Positions 32,890 to 44,109 are shown, counted from the stretch's first letter. The stretch: DNA of 64,000 nt from Anas platyrhynchos (GCF_047663525.1 NC_092617.1:4778501-4842500), one strand, 5' to 3'. Numbers and translations: made by a program. Notes: generated by a model not told the origin, from the letters alone.

Positions 32890-33330
32890 AGAGAGGTAAG
32901 AGGCTTCCTGCAATTTTGATGCAGCTTTAACACAGAATTAAAACATTGATGTAAGGCTGTTAGACAATTTTTAAAAGTAACCAGTTTTAATGAAAACCCA
33001 TTTTTGAAGAGTTTTAAAGAGTAATCCCTAAACCTAAATGCCACTCCAACGCCCTGACAAGAATCCCCTATTCTAATGCTTGAATTCAAATTATTCCATG
33101 AAGCAAAACTCAGCCCACTTTTTTTTACCCTTTACCCTTGCCTTTACTCTTGTGTTCACCCTAATCCCTGCCTTCAATACTAGCATTAACATGCTCCATT
33201 AAACCTAGACTTCTAGGCAGATGTAAAACAAAAACCTATTCCACAAAGCTTGTCCATAACCTAACCACAGACCTGACACCCTAAACAGGACAGCCCATCT
33301 GCTATATTTCTAATCCAGAAAAGTGAACCC
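32890..33330 (-). repeat. Module M2, right inner arm
   Basis: This is the inverted partner of 16840-17290. It contains CCCTAAACCTAAATGCCACT and TCACCCTAATCCCTGCC. Confidence 0.7.
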
Positions 33331-33344
33331 TTGTCTCTAAGGGA

Positions 33345-33720
33345 CTAGAGAAGTCAGCTCTACCTCAGGATCTCCTGCCGCAGCAGCAGGAATGTGGCTG
33401 TGGCAGGGACTGCGAGGTCACTTCTGTCTGTAGGTGGCAGGTCACCCTTGACATAGACCTGGGATCTGCACTTTCGGGCTGACATCTGGCAGTGGCCCTG
33501 CTAGGCCAGCAGAAGGCACCTGCTTGGCATGCTGACTGGGGGATCCCCTCTGCCTCCACACCCAGGAGGACCCAGGCAGAAAGAAGGCCCCAACATGGGT
33601 TGTTCTGTCCCTTCTGCTTGAGTCCATGACTGCACAGCAGCAGGCACAAGGCTTGGCTGTGTCTAGCCAAGAAGCTGCAAGAGCAGCAGCCAGCCCATTT
33701 CTTTAAAAATGCTCATGAGG
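33345..33720 (-). repeat. Module M1, right inner arm
   Basis: This is the inverted partner of 16440-16830 and nearly identical by eye. Confidence 0.75.
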
Positions 33721-33724
33721 TGAC

Positions 33725-34225
33725 TTCTGTCTTGTTGATTGCTGCACCCATGGGCTGAGGCCAACTGCATGAAGTTCAACAAGACCAAGTGCTGGGTCCT
33801 GCACTTGGGGCACAACAACTCCATGCAATTCTGTGGGAAGGGTGGCTGGACAGCTGCCCAGGGGAAAAGGACCTGGGGATATTGGTGGATAGTCGGCCTA
33901 ATATGAGCCATCAGTGTGCTAAGTCGGCCAAGAAGGCCTGCCTTGTACCAAGGATACTGTGGTCAACAGATGTAGGGAAGTGATAGTCCTTCTGTACTTG
34001 GCCCTGGTGAGGCCACACCTCAAGGACTGCATTCAGCTCTGGGGCTCCCTGTGTAAGAAGGATATGGATCTATTAGATCTGTGCCCCATCCCGTGATGCA
34101 TTCAAGGCCAGGTTGGATGGGCTTTCAGCAACCTGGTCTAGTGGAAGGTGTCCCTGTCCATGGGAGGTGAGTTGGAATTATGTGATCTATAAGGTCTTTT
34201 CCTACCCGAACTATTCTGTGATTCT
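33725..34225 (+). mobile_element. CR1 LINE (plus), uninterrupted partner of the split CR1 in the left arm
   Basis: It has CR1 ORF2-derived words (CATGAAGTTCAACAAGACCA, CTGGTGAGGCCACACCTCAA) and the tail ACTATTCTGTGATTCTG at about 34210-34225. The position corresponding to the nested insertion (33930-33934) is empty here. Confidence 0.88.
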
Positions 34226-34234
34226 GTAAATTTG

Positions 34235-35860
34235 AAACACAGCTCCATACCAGCTACTAGGAAGAAAAAATAACTCTATCTCAGACAAAACTAAGACAAT
34301 ATCCAGCACATATTTCATACAATCTATGTCATGCTCAGCTCTGTCAATTTCTGATTAATCACCACCACCTTTCCTGTCTTTCGATATGAACACAAAAATG
34401 TCATGACCTTAGTCAATTGGTGTCAATAATAATAGTAATAATAATAATTCCTTTTGCGTTCTGTTAAATTGCCTTTATCTCAACCCATGAACTTTTTTTT
34501 TTTTTTTCCTCTCAGTTCTCTCTGTCCCATTGGATGAATAGATTTGTAGTGCTGAGTTTCCTGCAGGGTCAAACCACAGCAAGTCTTCTTGGTGCCTAGC
34601 GTGGAGCACAGAGGTTGAGATGCCAGATCTGACCACAACGTTTTAAAAATAAATTGTTATAAGCATTAGATGAGTTTAACAGTTGCTGATCACAATACTG
34701 ATCTTTTTGATCTGGGGTTTGTTGTGCTTCTTTTCAGAACTGTGTTGTATAGCACATTAGTAACTTCCATGTCATGCTGTTTATCAGTTCTGGGGGCTGG
34801 TTTAAGGTTACTGCCTTGCTGTATTGCATAACGCTGACTTCTGATAGGATCAAATTATTGCCCCCTCAATACCTCAGGAACCATCTCTTCATCTCTTGGA
34901 AACTATGAAGAATTACAGTCTTTGCCTTTTCTCCTCAGGGAGTAAATCTACGCAGGGTGGTGGAGGATGCTTTTCCCCACTTCTTCACTCTCCCTTTCTC
35001 CTCCACCTCATGCTTCTCCTCCAGGCTAATTACAATAGCTCTTCAAAGCTTTGAATATCCTTGGGATGGTCAACCCAGCATGTTCCTACTTTTAGGTCTC
35101 CTGAATGCCATTCAGGTTTTGTTTAAGTTTAAACAACAACTTAAACGTGCCATCCAGAGATCTGTCCAGAAGCAGGAAAGCTAGGAGTGGCAGGAAGAGT
35201 TCGAAGATCTGGGCAGGCACCTACAGCAGTGGACATGTCTAGTGCTTTGGAATTTCACCTCTGAGCAAGTGCAATCTTAAACAAAACTGTGAAATGCTTA
35301 AGCGTGTCATCACCCCGGCAATTCCAAAGAGACACAAAACACTGCAATATGCTGGTGGTTAAATTATGCTTATGAAGCTACAGTCCACACCTCTCCCACC
35401 CCTGTGACTTTTCCTGCAGGCACACTCCAGCCCCTTTGACAGGCCCAGAGCTTGTCCAAAGCCACTCCAAACCCTGCAACAGGCCCTACAGGCACTCCAG
35501 CTCCTGCAATGGGCTTAAGGTTAAACACATCCCTATAATAGGCCCTATAGCAACTCCCAAACCTGCAATAGACACTGCAGCCACTCCAATTCCTATGAAA
35601 GGCCTCACAGCCAGAACAACTCCTGTGATGGGCCCTGCAGCCACTCCAGCCCCTGCAATGGGACACGTCACTGGGCTAGAGAATGAACCTAAGCCAGCAT
35701 CTGTTGACTCTACATGCAAGAGGAAAAAATGAGTCTGAAACTCAGTTTTTCTTTAGAATGGTAGGAAACCCCTACCCAGACAATAAAAGAGGAAGAAGAA
35801 GATGAGGCAGGTTTCTCCAGTGTTGGGCCATCTTGGAAGAAAGAGGACAAAGCAGAAGAA
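34235..35860 (+). mobile_element. ERV fossil (plus): LTR pieces, leader, gag-region start
   Basis: LTR-like sequence lies at about 34235-34590, a primer-binding-like stretch TTGGTGCCTAGCGTGGAGC at about 34588, leader sequence to about 35390, and a gag-region start from about 35400. That start has tandem short repeats of the type GPAATPAPAM. It is cut off by a CR1 at about 35862. It is broken and old, and most of it lies within the right inner arm. It is ERVL-like by the related fossil at 40145-44100, although the primer-binding stretch looks more lysine-tRNA-like, so the class is unsettled. Confidence 0.72.
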
Positions 35861-35861
35861 A

Positions 35862-37000
35862 TGACACCGTCTCCCACAGCATTCTCCTCAAGAAACTGGC
35901 TGCTCTTGACTTGGACTGGCTCATGCTTTGTTGGGTTAGAAACTGGCTGGATAGCCGGGCCCAAAGAGTCATGGTAAATGGAGTCAAGTCCAGTTGGAGG
36001 CCAGTCACTTGTGGCGTCCCCCAGGGCTCGGTGCTGGGGCCGGTCCTCTTTAATATCTTCATCAATGATCTGGACGAGGGCATTGAGTGCACCCTCAGTA
36101 AGTTTGCAGATGACACCAAGCTATGTGTGTGTCGATCTGCTCGAGGGTAGGAAAGCTCTGCAGGAAGATCTGGATAGGCTGCACCGATGGGCTGAGGTCA
36201 ACTGCATGAAGTTTAACAAGGTCAAGTGCCGGGTCCTGCACCTGGGGCGCAATTACCCCAAGCAGAGCTACAGGCTGGGAGATGAGTGGTTGGAGAGCTG
36301 CCAGGCAGAGAAGGACCTGGGAGTGATGGTGGACAGTCGGCTGAATATGAGCCAGCAGTGTGCTCAGGTGGCCAAGAAGGCCAACGGCATCCTGGCTTGG
36401 ATCAGAAACACTGTGACCAGCAGGGCTAGGGAGGTGATCGTCCCCCTGTACTCGGCTCTGGTGAGGCCGCACCTCAAGTACTGTGTTCAGTTTTGGGCCC
36501 CTCGCTACAAGAAGGACATTGAGGTGCTTGAGCAGGTCCAAAGAAGGGCGACGAAGCTGGTGAGGGGCCTGGAGAGCAAGTCCTATGAGGAGCGTCTGAA
36601 GGAGCTGGGCTTGTTCAGCCTAGAGAAGAGGAGGCTCAGGGGTGACCTTATTGCTCTGTATAAGTACATTAAAGGAGGCTGTAGCGAGGTGGGGGTTGGC
36701 CTGTTCTCCCACATGCCTGGTGACAGGACGAGGGGGAATGGGCTAAAGTTATGCCAGGGGAGTTTTAGGTTGGATGTTAGGAAGAACTTCTTTACTGAAA
36801 GGGTTGTGAGACACTGGAACAGGCTGCCCAGGGAGGTGGTGGAGTCACCATCCCTGGAAGTCTTTAAAAGACGTTTAGATGTAGAGCTTAGGGATATGGT
36901 TTAGTGGGGACTGTTAGCGTTAGGTCAGAGCTTGGACTCGATGATCTTGAGGTCTCTTCCAACCTAGAGATTCTGTGAATTCTGTGAATTCTGTGAATTA
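35862..37000 (+). mobile_element. CR1 LINE (plus), comparatively young, 5'-truncated
   Basis: It covers the reverse-transcriptase palm and the C-terminal part of ORF2: [29 protein letters not shown] and FADDTK, then from about 36145 in another frame a 250-codon open stretch including [20 protein letters not shown] and [19 protein letters not shown]. One frameshift near 36130-36150 separates the catalytic FADD motif from the C-terminal part. The 3' end carries three ATTCTGTGA units (36970-36999). It is among the least-decayed CR1 copies in the window. It lands right beside the poly(A) signal of OR5. Confidence 0.93.
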
Positions 37001-37006
37001 TTTATT
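37001..37006 (-). terminator. Poly(A) signal AATAAA downstream of OR5
   Basis: AATAAA on the minus strand lies 206 bases after the OR5 stop, in the same context as near OR6. The 3' tail of a CR1 begins immediately beyond it, so cleavage would fall inside CR1 sequence. Confidence 0.55.
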
Positions 37007-37211
37007 ATGTTTCTCTACATAACATGCTTCTTTCAATAATTAGATGATCGGGTCACTATAAATGAAAAAATAAATATAAGAAAATCAGGTAGCAGGTTAA
37101 GGATAATATAATTTAAATCAAAAGAAAAAAATTGTAGAAAATACGTATAGAGAAATATAGTAAGAAAAATTTTCCTCACAGTTCCTGAAATAATCAGGGG
37201 ACTCACAAACA

Positions 37212-38147
37212 TTATTGATTGCAAAGAAGCATGTATCCAAAGAGTTTCCTTACTGCATCCTTGAACTCCTGGTTCCTCATGCTGTAGATGAGGGGGTTCA
37301 CTGATGAAGGAACAACTGAGTAGAGAACTGACACAAAAAGATCCATGGATGGGGAAGAGATGGAGGGGGGCTTCAGATAGGCAAACATGCCAGTGCTGAT
37401 AAAGAGGGAGACCACAGCCAGGTGAGGGAGGCACGTGGAAAAGGCTTTGTGCCGGCCCTGCTCAGAGGGCATCCTCAGCACTGCCCTGAAGATCTGCACA
37501 TAGGACACCACAATGAAAACAAAACAAACAAGGACTAAAGAAACACTAAACACAAGTGCCCCAGCTTCCCTGAGGTAGGCATCTGAGCAGGAGAGCTTGA
37601 GGATCTGGGGGATTTCACAGAAGAACTGGTCCACAGCATTGCCTTGGCAGAGGGGCAGGGAAAATGTGTTGGCCGTGTGCAGGACAGCATTGAGAAAGCC
37701 ACTGCCCCAGGCAGCTGCTGCCATCTGGGCACAAGCTCTGCTGCCCAGGAGGCTCCCGTAGTGCAGGGGCTTGCAGATGGCAACGTAGCGGTCATAGGCC
37801 ATGATGGTGAGAAGGGAAAACTCTGCTCCAGCCAAGAAAGCAAAGAGAAAGAGTTGGGCAGTACATCCTTGATAGGAGATGGCCCTGGTGTCCCAGAGGG
37901 CATTGGCCATGGCTTTGGGCAGAGTGGTGGAGATGCAGCCCAGATCAAGGACAGCGAGGTTGAGGAGGAAGAAGTACATGGGGGTGTGGAGGTGGTGGTG
38001 GCAGGCTACGGTGCTGAGGATGAGGCCATTGCCCAGGAGGGCAGCCAGGTAGATGCCCAGGAAGAGCACAAATTGCAGGAGCTGCAGCTCACGCTTGTTT
38101 GAGAATGCCAGCAGGAGGAACTCACTCACAGAGCTGCTGTTCGGCAT
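37212..38147 (-). CDS. OR5: olfactory receptor, family 14-like (311 aa, intact)
   Basis: This is a complete seven-TM odorant receptor: MPNSSSVSEF with glycosylation at N3, FSNKRELQ where other copies read FADTRELQ, GN at 39-40, LHTPMYFFLL, Cys95, MAYDRYVAIC at 116-125, AVDQFFCEIPQILKLSC, SYVQIFRAVL, KAFSTCLPHL and NPLIYSM, with C-terminus YMLLCNQ. TM7 is preceded by VVPSSVNP where others have PPAVNP. The start is the first ATG after the predicted acceptor. Its upstream flank (38170-40140) is a direct copy of the OR1 flank. The gene sits in the block that has no mirror partner in the left half. Confidence 0.95.
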   Translation of the reverse strand: MPNSSSVSEFLLLAFSNKRELQLLQFVLFLGIYLAALLGNGLILSTVACHHHLHTPMYFFLLNLAVLDLGCISTTLPKAMANALWDTRAISYQGCTAQLFLFAFLAGAEFSLLTIMAYDRYVAICKPLHYGSLLGSRACAQMAAAAWGSGFLNAVLHTANTFSLPLCQGNAVDQFFCEIPQILKLSCSDAYLREAGALVFSVSLVLVCFVFIVVSYVQIFRAVLRMPSEQGRHKAFSTCLPHLAVVSLFISTGMFAYLKPPSISSPSMDLFVSVLYSVVPSSVNPLIYSMRNQEFKDAVRKLFGYMLLCNQ

Positions 38148-38169
38148 TTGCTGACTTTGGACATAGAAC

Positions 38170-38924
38170 CTGCGAAATGAAAGAAAATATACATGTATAG
38201 ACTGTTATGAGTAAATCTCTGACTAAAATTCCCAGTGAAAGACTTACCTTCCCCGTTTCCAAGAGGACCTTTGTCTATCTCCTTGTCTGAAGCCCTGCTT
38301 CATGCTTGCTGAGTGTCCTGTACACAGCAGCCACCTCTGCCCTTCAGCCCCCCGTGGGAAACCTCTGCTGCACTGCAATGGTTAATGTCGCTGTGGAGGC
38401 ACATCTTAACCAGAGGTCACATCCAGGAGGGCTGTTCTGTCCATCCCCTTGTTCCCAGCTGCTGGCAGCTTGCAGCACTCATCTGGGGGATGGATGCACA
38501 CAGAGGTTGTGCTGAAAAACCACATCCCCTGCCTGCACATCCTAAAGAACAGCTCAGAAAAGCCCTGGTGCAGTCTGTAAGCAGAGAGAGTAGAAGGGGT
38601 ATTCTGAGGTTCATCACTAACCTGTTTTTGTCTCAATTCAATGGAATAGGAAACTCAGTCACCCATGCAATTCCAACTACCCCATTAACATAGAGCCTGC
38701 CCCACAATCAGAGCAGGAAGAGGCAGGCAGAGAGTGCAGAAAGTGCCTTCTCTTTGCAGGCAGCCCCTGCACTGCTCTTCCTTTGCCCAAGCACCTGGGC
38801 TCCCTGGGCAGGATGAGTGCAGGGATCGTGCTCAGCACCACAACCCTGGGCAGCCCTTCATGCACCCCCGGCTTCTCATTCCTCCATGACCAAAAGCTAC
38901 AATGCCCTCCAGCCAGAGACTTAC
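38170..38924 (-). other. Predicted intron of OR5
   Basis: The donor GTAAGTCTCTGGCTGG is on the minus strand (GT at 38924-38923). The acceptor is TTTCATTTCGCAG, with AG at 38171-38170, 21 bases before the ATG. Intron sequence corresponds closely to the OR7 intron (56152-56968). Confidence 0.65.
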
Positions 38925-39300
38925 CGGGTTCAGGGCTGGGAAGTGCTCTCCCCCAGTGAGCTCTGTGCATCCTGCCACTTCTGCCTGCCTTTAAGCACTC
39001 TGTCTCTGCAGGCAGTGCCCCCAGCCCTGCTGCGCTGTGCAGAGGAACTGCTCCTGGGCATAGCTGGCTCTCTGCACCAGGGCCCTCTTGCCATGAGCTC
39101 TCTCTGTCCCACGAGCCTGGCCCAGCTCAGCAGCACAGCACCAGCCCAAGGCACTGCAATCACCCCTCTGGGGGCTTGGCTGATGAGCCCACGAACCTCA
39201 GGCACTCCGAGACAATTGAAGACATCTCTCCAGAAGTCCAAGTCAGAGGCAAGTTTCCTGCAGTGTCCCCCTGAGGGCCAGCACTGACACAGCCTCCCTT
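38925..39300 (-). repeat. Module U and first-exon region of OR5
   Basis: It shares CACTTCTGCCTGCCTTTAAG and the GAGGAACTGCTCCTGGGC block with the OR7 flank (inverted). It is the likely first-exon and promoter side of OR5. Confidence 0.5.
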
Positions 39301-40140
39301 GGAGCTCGTTAGAGCAGAACCCTGGAGGCAGTGAGGACAAGGAGACAAAGGCAATGTGAAGGTGACACTGATGTGTAGGAAAACTGGATGTGTGTCACCA
39401 AGCACAAGGGCCAGGCCTTGACCCCTGTCCCCTGGGAAGGGAGATCCTTAGCAGTCACACCTTGCTCAGTTATCTTTGTGGGGCAGTAGGAGATGGGGAT
39501 GTGCATGGCCAAGTGCAGGAGAATGGTACGACCCCTGCCTGCCTCATGGTTGGGGGCGAGGAGCCAATGAGGCCCTGGTGTTTTAACGATCAGCTGTCTC
39601 TTCATAGGCCTCAGTGGCAGAGACAACAGCCATAGCCATGGACACAAAGACCTGGGTTCTTTTTGGACTTTGAGCCTTGCCACAGCACTTGATCCTCTCC
39701 ACACCTGGCTGCACTAGCGAATCCCAGACATGTACCTCTTTCCCTGTACCTGTATACAATTTTGGGAGGGTTGTCTCACTGAATATGAACTGAGTCTGAT
39801 AACTCAGATCTTCTTGGTGGCCATGCTCCTCGTAAGGCAGCTCTGTAGGAAGCTGGCCTGGTTCCTCGTGAGCAGGCACCACTGCTCGTATGGCATCCCT
39901 CGTGGTGCCCAGGCCCTCCTCCTCCTGGGCCCTGCTCACTCGGCAGGGTCCCAGGCTGCCCTGATGTGTGGGGTTCCTCTTCCTCTGGTGCAGTACTGGG
40001 CTCTTCAGTTTGAATAATACAGGAGGAACTAGTTGAATGGAGATACAGCACAGAATAACTGAAGGGTAGGGGATTGGAGGCTGCCGGATTCCACTTTTTC
40101 TGTTCTTCCTTCTCATGTATGCTGTTATTTTGTCTGGAAC
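39300..40140 (+). repeat. Module M3 and OR-unit flank, OR5 copy
   Basis: This is a direct repeat of 2640-3650, including GGGGCAGTAGGAGATGGGGA and GCATCCCTCGTGGTGCCCAG. The inverted counterpart is at 54950-55800. Confidence 0.65.
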
Positions 40141-40840
40141 TGCGTCCTATATACAAAACACTGCACTGAACCTGCCAATAGGAAGAAAACTAAGGCTGTC
40201 CCAGCCAAAACGAGGACAAAATCCACCCGATATTCCATACCATCTGCATCATGCTCAGCTCCAGTACTTTCCAAGTAATCACAACCACCTTTTCTCTTTT
40301 GATATACGCAGAGGGATATCATGCCCTTAGACTATGGCTGTCCTGGAGTTGGCTAGGATCGATTAATTTTCCTCCTAGGAGCTGGTATGATGCTGGTTTT
40401 TGGATTCAGCATGAAAAGAATGCTACACACTGACAGCGTAGTTATTGCCCAGCATTGGAGGGCTGGGGGTGCCTGAGAAGCTGGTGGGGACAGAAGCAGG
40501 ACAGCTGACCCCAAGTGGCCAAAGGGATATTCCAGACCACACGACATCGTGCTGAAAAATCAATATGGGGTGGCTGGCCAGGGTAGGGAGTACCACTACT
40601 GTGGGACAGGCAATCACCATCATGATCATCATCATCATTGCTCATATTATTTCTCTTCCCTTTCTGTCCTATTAAACTATCTTTATCTCAATCCAAGATT
40701 TATTTATTTATTTATTTATCTATTTTATCTTTTTTCTCTCCTGCATCTGGTTGGGGTGTAGCAGGGTGTTTGTGTGAGGGAATGGCTTTGTGGTTCTGGG
40801 CAGCCTGCTGGGTTTAACCACACTTTTGGTGCCCAACATG

Positions 40841-40958
40841 GAGCACAAATTTTGAGCAAATGACAGATCTGGCCAACATGGAGCACAAATTTTGAGCAAA
40901 TGACAGATCTGGCCAACATGGAGCACAAATTTTGAGCAAATGACAGATCTGGCCACAG
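40841..40958 (+). repeat. Three tandem copies of a 40-bp unit
   Basis: GAGCACAAATTTTGAGCAAA recurs at 40841, 40881 and 40921 with identical 40-bp spacing. It lies in the leader of the ERV fossil, directly after the primer-binding-like stretch. The related fossil at 34600 has a single copy. Confidence 0.95.
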
Positions 40959-41024
40959 CATGTTAAAAGAAAGCTATTATAAGCATTAGTTAATTTTAAT
41001 AGTTGCTGATCACAATGCTGGTCT

Positions 41025-41033
41025 CCTTCCTTC

Positions 41034-41131
<98 letters not shown>

Positions 41132-41150
41132 CTTTCTTTCTTTCTTTCTT

Positions 41151-41186
<36 letters not shown>

Positions 41187-41544
41187 TTCTTTCTTTCTCT
41201 CTTCTCTCTCTCTCTCTCTCTCTTTCCTTCCTTCCTTCCTTCCTTCCTTCCTTCCTTCCTTCCTTCCTTCCTTCCTTCCTTCCTTCCTTCCTTCCTTCCT
41301 TCCTTCCTTCCTTCCTTCCTTCCTCCCTTCTCCCTTCCTTCCTTCCTTCCTTCCTTCCTCCCTTCTCCCTTCCTTCCTTCCTTCCTTCCTTCCTTCCTTC
41401 CTCCCTCCCTCCCTCCCTCCCTCCCTCCCTTCCTTCCTTCCTTCCTTCCTTCCTTCCTTCCTTCCTTCCTTCCTTCCTTCCTTCCTTCCTTCCTTCCTTC
41501 CTTCCTTTCCTCCTTTCCTCCTTTCTATCCTCCTTTCTATCCTC

Positions 41545-41634
<90 letters not shown>

Positions 41635-41689
41635 CTCTCTCTCTCTCTTTCTCTCTTTCTCTCTTTCTCTCTTTCTCTCTTTCTCTCTT

Positions 41690-41720
<31 letters not shown>

Positions 41721-41838
41721 CTTTCCTTCTTCCTTCCTTCCTTCCTTCCTTCCTTCCTTCCTTCCTTCCTTCCTTCCTTCCTTCCTTCCTTCCTTCCTTC
41801 CTTCCTTCCTTCCTTCCTTCCTTCCTTCCTTCCTTTCT
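41025..41838 (+). repeat. Polypyrimidine microsatellite, about 814 bp
   Basis: It has blocks of (CTTT)n, (CT)n, (CCTT)n, (CCCT)n, again (CTTT)n, (CTTTCTCT)n and (CCTT)n. Almost every base is C or T on the plus strand, with only two A in TCTATCC words near 41525-41545. It sits inside the ERV leader; related fossils lack it at the same place. It gives a spurious 291-codon open frame on each strand. Confidence 0.97.
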
Positions 41839-44109
41839 AAGCTCAGATCTGTTGTGCTCGATTTCAGAATCGTGTTGAATAGCACATCACTTACTGTAAG
41901 TCTCCCCTGTCATGCTGTTTATCTTTTCTGATGGCTGCGTCAAGTTTATTCTTTTGAAGTGTTGTGTAACACTGGCTTATGATATGATAAAAATCCTGGT
42001 CATGAGACTAATCTGGTACTTGTACTCAGCATTGCCATTGCCAACATACCCTGGGAGCCATCTCTCAGAAACTATTAAGAACTACACTCTGGACCTTTTC
42101 TCCTCAGGAAACCAAGCCATGGGGAGACAAGGGGAGGACACTTTTCCCCACTTGTTCACTCTCCCTTTCTCTTTCACCTCACCCTTCTCCTCCAGGCTAT
42201 TTAGACTGGCTCTTCAAAGTTTTGAATATCCTTGGGATGGTCAAACCAGCACGCTGCTATTGTTATGTCTCCTGAATGTGTTTCAGGTCTACTTAAGAAT
42301 ACCATTCAGATATCTGTCTGGTGGCAGGAGAGTTTGGAGTGGCAGGGAGTGTGGGAGGATCTGGGCAGGCACCTACAGCAGTCGGCACCTCCAGTGCTTT
42401 GGAACTTCATCCCAAGCAAATGCAGAATCCTAAAAAAAAAATGGTTAAATGCTTGAGGTGGTGTTCTCATCCTGGCACTTCCAAGGAGACACATACCACT
42501 GCAGTGTGCTGGGTCTTGGCCTGTGCTTACAGAACCACAATCAATGCCACTCCAACCTTTGTGAAAAGCCCTGCAGTCACTCCAACCCCTCTGACAGACC
42601 CTGCAGCCACTACAGCATCTGCAAAATGTCCTGCAGCAACTCGAGCTCTTTTTCTGGGCCTTGTGTCTGAGCCAGAAAACCAAGCTCTGTCTGTATCAGT
42701 TGCTCCTATATGCAAGAAAAAACAGTGGATGTGAAAGTCAGTTAGTCAGAAGATGAGGCAGGCTTCAGAAAAGCTGGGCCATCATGTGAGTAGGAGGACG
42801 AAGAGAAAGAAGTCATAAGAGCATCAGTAATCATGCAATTCCTATCCCTATGCTGCTCTGGTGCTGGGAGAAACGGGGCCCTCCCTGGAATTAGAGGGCA
42901 GGAAAGGAGATATGGTGGGCACACACTATGTGCCACCCTGTGGTTTTACCGGTGTGACCATGGAGAGCACATGAGAAAGTGGGATGGAAAATCTACCTCC
43001 AGCCTAGAGGCACGGGTGTGTGAGTGGCAAGGACAAACAATCACTAAAAGGGGTTCTTAGAGAACTGCTGCTCCAATTTCCAGTGGGTTGTCCTGCAGAC
43101 ACAGTACTGAATACTATGAGCAGGACTAGAGGGGCTGTGCCTCCAGCCAGGGGGAGGAAGGGGACAGTCGGGTTTATTGGACTGTGTGGATTTGATGGTC
43201 TTGCACATCAGACCCACAGAAGTATCAGGAGCTAGTGGGCACCACTGCACAGTGAACCCTAATGCTATCAAGCTACAGAGGGTCGAACCCATTTGTATAT
43301 CTGCAGTGACAAGGGGATCCCAACACTGAACTGTACTGGAGGCTGAAGTGTTTTCTAAGTGGGAAGGAGTGGCAAAAGCACCCCATTGGCACTGACCCAG
43401 AGACTCTGTGCATCCTTGGAAGAGACTGCTTCAGGAGAGGATAGATATCTCAGGGACCCAAAAGGGTATCGGTGGGCTTTAGGCATAGCTGCCTTGGAGA
43501 CTGAGGACATTATACTGTTGTCTGCCTTGCCTTGGTCTCTCACAGGACCCTTCTGTTTGGAGGGTTGATGAGGGCTGAAGGACAGCTGGTGCCAATCCCT
43601 ACCACAGCCATGCACCTGAGTCAGTATAGCACCAACCGAGTGCACTAACAGAGGCCTATCATGGCCTGAATGAAGTCCCGCAATGCTGAGTGCTGGCATG
43701 CCAGCAGCATGATTCAGACTGCCCTGGAAGAGGAGGAAGCTCCTGAGCACCTGCACTACATCGATGGCATCACTGGGTGGGGTGACACAGCAGAGGGAGT
43801 ATTTGAGAAAGGGAAGAAAATACTCCAACTTCCTCTGAAAGCTGATTTTGCACTAAAATAAATTAAGGTCAAGGGACATGCACAAGAGATCCCAATGCAG
43901 GCTGGTCAGGGTCAGTGGGACCAAAGCTCAGGGACAGGTTGAGCATCGGTGAGGGGCTTCTCAGCAATTGCATGGTGCATCACTTGCCTTGTACATATTG
44001 TTATTGCTATTGTTATTGTTGTTGTTAATGTTAATTACTATTTTATCTTCCTTTTCTGTATTTTCAAATTTTAAATCATTCATTATTGTCTGTACTCTGG
44101 TACTTAGTG

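Larger units (their letters stand above)
29413..35413 (-). repeat. Inner inverted repeat, right arm (partner 14415-20378)
   Basis: It carries, mirrored, OR4, the first-exon block, M3, M2, M1, CR1 and the ERV fossil. It has an additional 290-bp block at 29500-29790 that the left arm lacks; a related copy lies inverted at 61670-61970. The CR1 here is uninterrupted, which gives the ancestral state for the nested insertion in the left arm. Confidence 0.88.
40145..44100 (+). mobile_element. ERV fossil (plus), largest copy: LTR, leader, gag, pro/pol pieces, 3' LTR piece
   Basis: Parts in order are LTR sequence (about 40145-40822, with the landmark GGCCAAAGGGATATTCCAGA), a primer-binding-like TTGGTGCCCAACATGGAGC at 40826, leader with a huge microsatellite insertion, a gag region at about 42540-43100, a protease/pol region at about 43380-43860 (short landmarks RYLRDPKGYRW and MIQTALEEEEAPEHLHYID), and a partial LTR at about 43890-44090. 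Much of gag and pol is missing and it is broken many times. It is old. It is ERVL-like by its pol words; no search was run. Confidence 0.78.

Noticed and set aside
14415-35413. The inner mirror as an assembly artefact
   Set aside because: The arms differ by a CR1 insertion, a 290-bp block, and diverged receptor exons, so they are not one sequence written twice. Raw reads would still be needed to exclude a misjoin.
35978-36904. A 308-codon open frame that could be read as a host gene
   Set aside because: It is the C-terminal part of CR1 ORF2 with the CR1 tail directly after it.
40841-40958. Evenly spaced direct repeats resembling a CRISPR array
   Set aside because: The repeats are contiguous 40-bp tandem copies without variable spacers, in a vertebrate ERV fossil.
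41003-41885. Open frames of 291 codons on both strands
   Set aside because: They are pure translations of the CTTT/CCTT microsatellite (Phe-Leu-Ser or Lys-Glu-Arg-Gly runs) and have no gene support.
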